Shown one piece after another: positions 57,210 to 64,000 of a DNA stretch of 64,000 nucleotides. Position 1 is the first letter of the stretch, and each line of letters starts with the position of its first letter. The notes under the pieces were generated by a model that was given only the letters and a program-made list of their open reading frames with translations, did no database searches and was not told where the DNA came from. The stretch is taken from positions 930,001-994,000 of the forward strand of contig JBBELK010000030.1 in assembly GCA_037783545.1 (NCBI GenBank), read 5' to 3'. This DNA is from Henricia sp. BOLD:AAB3569. Its lineage: Eukaryota; Echinodermata; Asteroidea; Spinulosida; Echinasteridae. The translations under genes were made by a program, and so were the position numbers.

Positions 57210-58375
57210 CCAAACCCTTTGGGCTCTTTACACGTACAAAATTCGTGACTACCACGCATCCAACTTTAAACACAATTAAACATATCGCTACAAACAAAAA
57301 AACAGGCCGTAATTTTTGAATCCTTAGATTAAATTTACCAGCATAAATCTGGCAATATAATTTACATTGTGACAATCATTGGGAATCTGAGCTATACAAG
57401 AGTACAATTTTTGCCATACATCATTTTCTTTTTCCAGTGTATATATATCTACACACAGTTTACATACACATACATGTAATTTACACTTGTAGTATTGACT
57501 TCATTATTGCTATGGGTTTGTATATTGGTCATAGTCACTATTTCGTTTACTGTATTAGCTACATTGTACTCTGTAAGAAAGTCAACTGTACAAAAACCGT
57601 ATAAAGATGCTTTTAACTAGTTCCTACTCACGAGATATGGTTATAAAACAGACAAATGTGGCAACATTACATCATTGTGATGCAAATTAAACAATTTTAT
57701 TTTACAATATGATAAGCTGGCTCCAAAGATTAGTCTATTACTCAATCCACCAGTTGTATTTTGAAGAAAACAATTCTTATTTCTTGTATTTTGAAATATG
57801 GACCTTTGAGCAAAAACATGGCCCTGGGCTGCCCTGGGGTGGATGCAATAAAGAAAATTAGGACTTCCTTCCTAACTCTGACATCACTGAGACATAGATT
57901 ATTTTGCCTTGCAATAAAAATGTATGTGTCCTAACTTGTGTCCTAGGACACATAAAATTTAGGACACATAATATACATGTGTCCTAAAGTTTAATGTCTT
58001 CAGAAAATTGTTTGAAATTTCCTGCTCAATTAAAAAAAATAAGCCTTGTGACTAGGATCGGAAGTTTATTTTGTGATAGTTTGTCTTTCTTAAAATCAGT
58101 TATCAGTTAATATATGTTAATGGTGAACGTTTTATCAAAGTTTTTCACGCAACTACTACAACCACGCGTACGGCCGGCAGGAACGACCGGCAAATAATGT
58201 AATGCTTGTGCGCTACGGTATGCAAACACACCGATTGCGATTGAAATGCCGTTCACAACAGTAAACATTTATGTCTTAGCTAAGACGTCCTAACTTTTGG
58301 ATATTGCAAGACATTTTTCAATGTGTCGTAGCTAAGATGTCATAAATTCAGTTAGGACATATGATGTGTCTCGGA
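57210..58375. other. No gene recognised; clustered GTGTCCTAA/TTAGGACAC words at 57860-58370
   Basis: TAGGACAC, GTGTCCTAA and TAGCTAAGACGTCCTAAC recur in both orientations over about 500 bp, suggesting a degraded word-rich MITE. No clear ends. Confidence 0.45.
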
Positions 58376-58380
58376 CTTAA

Positions 58381-58496
58381 AGGCAGAGGCTCGTCAGCAA
58401 TTCGTGCCATGAAATACGTAGCTCCATGCTTTTGATATGGAGCTGCGTATTTCGTGGCACGAATTTGGTGCGCGCATTGCTAACGAGCCTGTGCCT
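58381..58496. mobile_element. TTAA-flanked foldback MITE, 116 bp
   Basis: TTAA at 58377-58380 and 58497-58500. Ends AGGCAGAGGCTCGT and ACGAGCCTGTGCCT. Arms AATTCGTGCCATGAAATACG and CGTATTTCGTGGCACGAATT pair; the loop is short. Confidence 0.88.
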
Positions 58497-58501
58497 TTAA
58501 G

Positions 58502-59385
58502 ACGGTTATATTGCATTCCACCCCTGATTCCAAAACGGACCGCTTTATGGAAACATCCCTTGAAATTTCATACCAAATGCGATATTGCTCAAAACGTGAA
58601 GTGGCTAGCGAGTGTAATACTGAATTAGCCACAGCTTGAAAACTTCCACTCTTAAGGGTTTAGAAAACTTGTCGCCTGAATTAGTTAATTCTATGTCTAA
58701 AACTGTTCCACAAACATTTTATTATTATCTTTTTCTTATAAAATTGACAAAAGTATCTGAATACAAAAACAGTTAAAACTACAGCATACAAGCACACCCT
58801 GTTTTCTTGAGGGGGTTGACAATTACGCGGCGAAAAAATTGCAGGGATTAGTGAGAGTATTTTAATGTTAACTTTTGTTAGGAAGAAATGGAATCGAATC
58901 CGAGTGGAATTACGATTATATTGTGGCATTAAAATTGATTCTTAAAATGTTGCAATCCCAAAGCCTACTAAATACTGTTCAAGCTGCCTTATTAAACATA
59001 AAAGTTAGTTTATGTAGTACGTGTAGTCATGTCATTAAGAACTTCTCAATGATTTTTAAAACTTGCCAATGATTTTCGCCGCCCTCATGCTCTGTACCTA
59101 CATGTTATTTATTTATGTAATGGAGGTATCACAGTGGTAATTTTAAAATGGTTCCGCTCAACACGAGTTGACCAGAATGCAACTACATCAGAAACAGTGA
59201 CTGCTGAACAATGTTTTGACTGTGCACACTAATAAATTGCTGTATTTTTTTTTCTGCCAAAGACACGGAAATAAACTTTTATCGGAACTCCAAAGCACCA
59301 ATCAAATGATAAACCAAAACTAAAATGTTTAAAAAGTCTTCACAATGTTCTGAGAACAAACTTGCCTATATCGAAGTCGCAATAA
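58502..59385. other. No gene recognised; AATAAA on minus at 58718-58723
   Basis: AT-rich. TTTATT on the plus strand gives a minus-strand AATAAA about 1.8 kb beyond the EAAT stop codon; a poly(A) site there is possible but unsupported. Confidence 0.35.
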
Positions 59386-59386
59386 A

Positions 59387-59614
59387 TCAGTATCGGGTGT
59401 GTCCACCTCATGCATCAATGACTGCTGTGCATCTTCGTCTCATTGAAGCAATGACATGCGCATGGAAGTCTTGCGGGATGTCATTCCACACTCGGATGAG
59501 GTCTCTGCCTCTTCTTTTTGGTTGCTGAGGAAGATTATGCAATCGGCGCTGCATGTCATCCCAGACATGCTCAACTGGATTGAGATCTGGTGAGACTGCT
59601 GGTACAGCATGTGA
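59387..59614 (-). pseudogene. Tc1-like transposase C-terminal fragment
   Basis: The minus-strand frame reads SHAVPAVSPDLNPVEHVW, then DDMQRRLHNLPQQPKRR, VWNDIPQDFHAH, SMRRRCTAVIDA, TGA, GGHTRY, stop. It contains the third catalytic Asp in DLNPVEH and the usual Tc1 ending RRRCxAVIxARGGHTRY. The conserved Arg between A and GG is replaced by TGA, which one C-to-T change from CGA would produce. The N-terminus and first two catalytic residues are missing. It lies in the probable 3' untranslated or downstream region of the EAAT gene. Confidence 0.85.
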
Positions 59615-59615
59615 A

Positions 59616-60137
59616 CTAAATCAAAACTGCAATGATTTCCATTACGTAACAACCTGTCGTACCCCTTTAGTGAAGTGAACGTACACCCTGCATTATGTGG
59701 AAAACATGTGCCCTCCTTGTTACAAAAATACAGCAATTTTTAGCGTGCCCAGTTTCTGTTTTTGCAGAGTATATTAGCTACCAGAGGGCCACGGAAACAC
59801 CACCACAAAATATTGGAATAATGAAGTTCTGTGTTCACTTCAGCAGAAAACCTGTTAAAAAAGTGCATACCAAAGTCTACTTGTGGCCGATAATCGGTAG
59901 AACTGAACTTGACGGCATCTGATTTTTTTCCGTAAAACATATGACACCGTGCAATGTGCATTTCTTGGCAAATAATGTGTTACAGTCAAGGCAGTTACAT
60001 GGTTCGCAAACTTTGTGGGTCTTAATTTAAGAGAGGATACAGGATTGGCATTTAATGTTGTTTTAAGGGGGGGAAAAAAGGTTCCCAAATTCTGCGTACA
60101 AGCTTCAAGCCACAAGATACTACAATGACTTGTGCCT
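59616..60137. other. No gene recognised
   Basis: Short frames only (75 codons plus, 73 minus); nothing supported. Confidence 0.45.
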
Positions 60138-60138
60138 T

Positions 60139-60419
60139 AAGGGTAAATTCACACAGCCTTTTTGGGGTGTAAATTTGACGCTCCCAATCGCCTATCTTAC
60201 CAAAATAGACAATTCCACTCTGGTGAATCAGATCTTCTTTGATATCTTTGGCTGCGCGTTGGAAAAATAAGCGCACCGAGGTCAAAGTTTAAATTTGTTG
60301 AACATTGACCCAGCTCAAAATGTTTTGCGTGCCGCGCACAAGCAGAAAATCAGCTGCTGTAGAAACCAATGGCATACACGCGCAAAGTCATTTCCAACGA
60401 TAGTGTGAACGCCGCTTTA
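60139..60419. repeat. MITE with AAGGGTAAATTCACAC ends
   Basis: TAAGGGTAAATTCACACAGCC is partly mirrored by TAGTGTGAACGCCGCTTTA. Related to the element at 34317. Ends are imperfect. Confidence 0.5.
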
Positions 60420-60552
60420 CCTAGATTTGTGTACGAGAGTTTACCATCACCAGCACTGTAAAAGCCCCAACCACAAAAGCCTAACATTTTAAAAAAGTAA
60501 TAAAGGAAGGAAGGTGGGGACATTAAAAACAAAAACCTGCTATTCCGGCAGC

Positions 60553-60790
60553 TCAAAAGTTGGTCTCCCTCGCCGTATCCCCGTCCATTTTTTTGTGTTC
60601 ACGATCGACCACCTCCAGCGAGTTGCGATTGGAAGCATCCAGCTTGTTGCCGTGGTGATTGGCTTCAGAGAAGGCATCCCGAGCGGCCGAGTGTTCGTCT
60701 TGCGCTTCCAGTTCGCTCTTGGAGAGGTGGTAAACGATGCCGGCACCGTACGAATCGCCCAGGACGTTGATTGATGTACGCAGGCGGTCC
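60553..60790 (-). CDS. Excitatory amino acid transporter (SLC1A), last coding exon
   Basis: Follows a splice acceptor (CTATCAG) at 60796-60791 and runs 238 bp to TGA. It completes the Leu codon split from the 62908 exon and continues [19 protein letters not shown] then [19 protein letters not shown] to the end. This is TM8 and the cytoplasmic tail of SLC1 sodium-coupled glutamate/aspartate transporters in the plasma membrane. In the family the Asp of DRLR binds the substrate amino group and the second Arg binds the side-chain carboxylate; neutral amino acid members (ASCT) lack this Arg, so an acidic substrate is expected. The tail is hydrophilic and ends ETNF, similar to the PDZ-binding ends of vertebrate EAATs. 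Frame and reading are intact. Confidence 0.95.
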
Positions 60791-61354
60791 CTGATAGGAA
60801 AACATTCGTGGTAATGTCATAATTCTTTTGCACACCCGAAACTATGGCTATACATATTTTTAGTGAACGGTTTTTGTGTGTGCTTTGGTTGAATACTTTG
60901 AATACAAAGTTTTAAAATTTATTTACTTTACGTGCAAGAGCCCAAAAGACTTAAGTTCATATGCAGCACAATACATAACAGAGGGTTAAACCTCTTCCAT
61001 TGTTCTCAGGCTGCTTATAAATGTGTCAGAAAGAGGCTAGAACCACGATGTGACAATGTGTGTTTAAGAGACGCCCACACTTCAGACTTCAACTCCGGCT
61101 ACAAGGATTAGTGCATGCAAAATATTATGTAAACTACCGATGACGAGCTTGTGCGCTCCACACCAGCCTGGTGGAGCAGTGAACAAAATCATGCATCGTG
61201 CCGTGTTTTCCCAAAGAATCCTGCATTCATCTTTTTTTTTGTATTGAAACAAGAGACTTGTAAGTCACAAGTAACCATCTTCAAGTCCGAGTCTTCATGG
61301 TCGAATCCGACTTAAGTTAGAAAATTCAAGTGCCCCACTTAAATTCTAAAAGTT

Positions 61355-61808
61355 AGGTACTATTCACAATGCGTTTCTATTTAGTGCCCCGCTTAATTTG
61401 GGAACTTAAGTTTAAGTGTGGTCTGACCTGTCTTAAATTGATTTAACGGTGAGCCACTCGCCCGGCCACTCGGCTGCCATTGCAGTGTTTTTACAACAGC
61501 GTGTTTCCGTCAATTTGATCGTCACTGATCATTGCGATCCGCATAGCACAATTTAGTGTATGTACATCTGATATACGTGCACGCATATGCAAACAGGATA
61601 TGCGCGTAATGTGCGCGTGTGTTTTTGAAACGTCCACGCGTAGTCTGCGCTGCTTTGATAGCAAAGACATTGTGACTTGACAGTGTTGACCATGCGCTAA
61701 TTGGTTAAGTAGACAAAATTGAGTGGTCCACTTATTATCTTATAGAGGTGCTTAGATTTAAGACAAATTTAAGTACCCGCTTCGGTTGAGTTTTGTGAAT
61801 ACCGGCCC
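61355..61808. repeat. Possible MITE with GGTA..TATTCACAA ends
   Basis: GGTACTATTCACAATGCG on the left is partly mirrored by TTTTGTGAATACCGGCCCC on the right. CTTAAGTTTAAG and ACTTAAATT words lie next to both ends. Confidence 0.4.
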
Positions 61809-62203
61809 CTGGACTCAAGGCAAGCAACACTTGTTACCTGTGAGTAAACTTGTGTCGGTATTGAAATTTATCACCGCGATATATCGCCTGAAAAATATCG
61901 CGGTATTCGATATTATTATATAAAATGAAGCTGTAATTTTGTTTACCAAATAAAATTTTGTTCAACCATTCTTGATATTAGCAAGCTTAATTTTGTGGAA
62001 AGTGGGCAGGGTTTTGATTTTTGAGGAAAATTACGGGGTAAATAGATGCAAACTTACGCACAAAGCACACTAAAACGGCACTGACAGTATGGTTTATAAC
62101 GCCCTCTGTTGGTGGAAAATGTCACACACTGTACAGTAACAAAAAATACTGTACAACAGTATCGATACTGCACAACCAACCGAGCTCGCGAAATGAAAAA
62201 AAA

Positions 62204-62475
62204 ATGGCGACGCCACTGCCCAGATTTGCTACGATAGAAGACGATGAATACGATGACATCCTCCAAAATAGAGAAAGCGGAGCGACACGAAGAAGCACCA
62301 CGAAAGCAGTGAACATTTTGAAGCTGTACTTGAGGGAAAAGGAATTGTCAGAGGACTTTGAAGACTTAAGCAAAAAGCAAAAAGCAAAATTGAACTGAAT
62401 GCGATTCTCCGTAAGTTTTACGTGGGATTACGAAAGTATTTGAAAACAGTTTCCATATGTGCCGGGGTGAAATGT
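62204..62475 (+). pseudogene. DUF3504 (Crypton-derived) domain start, frameshifted
   Basis: An ATG (AAAAATGGCGACG) opens MATPLPRFATIEDDEYD then a stretch with ATRRSTTKAVNILKLYL and EKELSEDFEDLSK. This matches the start of the DUF3504 domain of KIAA1958/QRICH1/ZMYM-like proteins, a family derived from Crypton tyrosine recombinases. The frame stops at 62396-62398, but the domain continues in another frame as ELNAILRKFYVGLRK. Three tandem AGCAAAA units between the halves, where one would keep the frame, explain the break. After KYLKTVSICAGVKC similarity is lost. The catalytic recombinase part is absent. It lies antisense in the EAAT intron. Confidence 0.7.
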
Positions 62476-62567
62476 TTACTGTTGCTTGTGGAACTTTCAA
62501 CAATTTCGAATTTTAAATTATACTCTCTGAAAAATGTTACAAGTGTGTCAGCTTCATTTTATATCGG

Positions 62568-62668
62568 GTGATATGAGAATATACCGCACTCGTCATGAAA
62601 ATACCGAACTCGCCTTCGGCTCGTTCGGTATTTTCATGACTCGTGCGGTATATTCTCATATCACCCTC
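62568..62668. repeat. 101-bp near-perfect palindrome
   Basis: The left arm GGTGATATGAGAATATACCG, CACTCGTCATGAAAATACCG, AACTCGCC and the right arm GGCTCGTTCGGTATTTTC, ATGACTCGTGCGG, TATATTCTCATATCACC pair almost fully around TTC. Unpaired positions fall at ACTCG words, which stay in the same direct orientation in both arms. Confidence 0.9.
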
Positions 62669-62844
62669 AAAGCCATCCAATATTATATAATTATCGTTTA
62701 TCGGCACAAGCTTACCTGTGAGTGCTATTGGATTATTAAAATCACCATACATCTGGAATTGCAGTATTGCATTGTTAATGCAGTTCATAAAAATTGTAAC
62801 AAAGTATAAATGTATTTCATTGTTGTTATTTTTTGTGGGGATGA

Positions 62845-62885
62845 GCTAAGGGGAGAGGCTAAGGGGAGAGGCTGAGGGGAGAGGG
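62845..62885. repeat. Purine-rich GCTAAGGGGAGAG tandem, 3 units
   Basis: AGCTAAGGGGAGAGGCTAAG then GGGAGAGGCTGAGGGGAGAG, inside the EAAT intron close to the splice donor (pyrimidine-rich in the transcript). Confidence 0.75.
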
Positions 62886-62907
62886 AGGAAGAAAGAGAAA
62901 TACTTAC

Positions 62908-63042
62908 AAGAACCAATCAACTAAGAGGATAATGCTGACATCTTCAGTTGGCAGACCTGCAGCAGTCAGCACCAGGAGCATTGTTACTACACCTGCACTG
63001 GGAATACTTGCTGCACCGATGCTGGCCAGTGTGGCTGTCAAA
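62908..63042 (-). CDS. Excitatory amino acid transporter (SLC1A), penultimate coding exon
   Basis: 135 bp between acceptor GATGCAG and donor GTAAGTA on the minus strand. The frame reads [44 protein letters not shown] and the first two bases of a Leu codon. This is hairpin loop HP2, whose SIGAASIP motif forms the extracellular gate, followed by the start of TM8 ending in the conserved DWFL. The Gly-Ala-Ala-x-Ile-Pro pattern and the exon phase (one base in, two bases out) fit SLC1A genes. The preceding exons, encoding the trimerisation domain, HP1 and the NMDGT-bearing TM7, lie beyond the right edge. No disabling change is seen. Confidence 0.95.
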
Positions 63043-63082
63043 CTGCATCAAATGTTATCAATGTTGTCATTTAATATACATA

Positions 63083-63299
63083 CAGTTAAAGTCAGAAGTA
63101 TAAATACATGTACACCACTACCATCATCACCCAAAATGGCAGGACTACCCGAACCATTGCAAGGTGTACAAGCTATGTTTTAAGTACTGCATGCACGTGA
63201 GGAATTCCACAAAATCAAGAATTTAGTAAAGACTGTTACAAAAATGGTGTCAGCACACCAGTTTTAACACAGTTGTATTTATACTTCTGAATTCAACTG
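63083..63299. mobile_element. Family H Tc1-type MITE, copy 3
   Basis: TA on both sides. Ends CAGTTAAAGTCAGAAGTATA and ACTTCTGAATTCAACTG. It lies in the EAAT intron upstream of the 62908 exon. Confidence 0.88.
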
Positions 63300-63640
63300 T
63301 ATACTGAACGTGTAGTTTAAGAGGATACTCTACAGCAGACAACCATGCATCAGTACTATGCCAGTTCAATGTATTTTTACCCTGCTGATGAAAAAGAAAT
63401 GTTTGACATTGCTAATTCATTTAAAGATGTTATGCCGTGGAGAGAGGAATTTACCAAAATTACACATTAAACCATTAAATACATCTAATTATGCCAGGAA
63501 AACTGTTCAGAAAAAAATTTGACTGTGCGAATGTTTGTTTACAATAGCAGTTTTTAGCCCACTTTTCAGCCCAAACTCGAAGCAAAATCTGAACAACAGC
63601 CATCGGGCCTAAAAGTTTGACATTGGAAAATCAACGGAAT
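63300..63640. other. No exon recognised
   Basis: AT-rich DNA, presumably EAAT intron on the minus strand and upstream region of the plus-strand frame at 63716. Confidence 0.5.
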
Positions 63641-63642
63641 CG

Positions 63643-63650
63643 TGACGTCA
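63643..63650. promoter_or_regulatory. Full cAMP-response-type palindrome TGACGTCA
   Basis: TGACGTCA lies 66 bp before the ATG at 63716, in a short GC-rich patch (ACGCGTCCGGCCGACGG follows). It could be a core promoter element of the plus-strand gene; chance occurrence cannot be excluded. Confidence 0.25.
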
Positions 63651-63715
63651 TTTTACGGACGCGTCCGGCCGACGGCTGTTTCTTGTTATTCCACAACGTG
63701 GCGTTTTGGAACAAC

Positions 63716-64000
63716 ATGTTGACAATTGACTCCAGTGTTGACGTTTTTTCCGATGGAGATAGCGATGTTTTTTTTTGCTCATCGCATTCATTTCATGACG
63801 ACAGCGATGAAGAATCATCCAGTGAATTTCCTACGGTTGAACCGTATCAGTTTGAGCCAGAATTAACCATGTTAACCAAGGAAGAAATCCGAGAACAACG
63901 CGAGTCCGGTGTTCGAATCGACGACCGAAGTAGACAACAGGAAACTGGAACGGTACTGCCTCGGCTTTCTCTTTCTTTCTCAACTTTTTCTCAACCCTTT
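63716..64000 (+). CDS. Start of a P2X7-like cysteine-rich domain protein (partial, runs off window)
   Basis: An ATG opens 95 codons without a stop to the window end. Order: an acidic Ser/Asp-rich segment (VFSDGDSD, SFHDDSDEESSSEFP), then VEPYQFEPEL at about residues 42-51, then a charged stretch (LTKEEIREQRESGVR). An acidic leader followed by PYQFEP is typical of the N-terminus of invertebrate proteins carrying the zinc-binding P2X7-like C-terminal domain, often multicopy. ACG|GTACTG near residue 81 could be a splice donor, after which the frame becomes Ser/Phe-rich and unlike the family. The Cys-rich domain itself would be outside the window, so the call rests on one motif. It is antisense to the EAAT gene. 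Confidence 0.5.
   Translation, partial: MLTIDSSVDVFSDGDSDVFFCSSHSFHDDSDEESSSEFPTVEPYQFEPELTMLTKEEIREQRESGVRIDDRSRQQETGTVLPRLSLSFSTFSQPF

Larger units (their letters stand above)
60791..62907 (-). other. Intron of the EAAT gene (2117 bp)
   Basis: Bounded on the minus strand by donor TT|GTAAGTA and acceptor TATCAG|G. It contains, in opposite orientation, the DUF3504-like pseudogene (62204-62475), the 101-bp palindrome at 62568-62668, a possible MITE at 61355-61808, CGCGATATATCGC words near 61877, and a GCTAAGGGGAGAG tandem (62845-62885). Confidence 0.9.

Overview
This is a eukaryotic, gene-poor, AT-rich window dominated by short DNA transposons. Frequent TAGGCCTA and TACATGTA words, a Kolobok/piggyBac, Tc1, Harbinger and tRNA-SINE repeat mix, and an intron-bearing SLC1-type gene suggest a marine deuterostome invertebrate, most likely an echinoderm. 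That assignment rests on recognised sequence style and was not tested by alignment. No bacterial gene organisation, rRNA, CRISPR array or intact mobile-element ORF was found.

Host coding sequence is sparse. The firm gene is at the right end on the minus strand: the last two coding exons of an excitatory amino acid transporter (SLC1A/EAAT), 63042-62908 and 60790-60553, joined in frame across a 2.1-kb intron. They carry the HP2 loop, TM8 with the Asp and Arg expected of acidic amino acid transporters, and an ETNF C-terminus. Upstream exons lie beyond the window. The intron between the two exons holds, on the opposite strand, a broken DUF3504 (Crypton-derived) coding piece. Beyond the upstream exon, also on the plus strand, an open frame from 63716 to the window edge has the YQFEP motif of P2X7-like cysteine-rich domain proteins. 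A 59-codon candidate first exon (30297-30121, minus) ends at a good splice donor, but its family is unknown.

The rest is a repeat landscape; by my rough addition, inverted-repeat elements fill about a third of the window. (1) TTAA-flanked elements: three families with three copies each (A at 1/18758/26518, B at 1920/19679/46341, C at 17195/23179/41395), family I (3551/32221/42970), a foldback at 58381, and two true piggyBac-type elements with CTCTTTCAGTGCC ends (31553, 39576). One of these keeps the start of a piggyBac-like transposase. (2) TA-flanked Tc1/mariner-type elements: family H with Sleeping-Beauty-like ends (14017, 32377, 63083), two degraded Tc1 transposases (5633, 59387) and several foldbacks. 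(3) Elements with 3-bp TAA/TTA/TAT duplications (20718, 39633, 12065, 24475, 32968, 29702), Harbinger-like, with bodies made of short GC-rich palindromic words. (4) tRNA-derived SINEs and a LINE 3' end. (5) Two striking tandem arrays: a 22-bp palindromic unit inside a foldback (613-1002) and a 17/18-bp minisatellite (28300-28947).

The nesting can be read directly: D2 inside a piggyBac element, H2 inside I2, J inside I3, and E2 inside a repeat whose unfilled paralogue is at 51.1-51.4 kb. I found no multi-gene system; the unusual content is the transposon architecture and the transposon-derived coding pieces around the EAAT gene.
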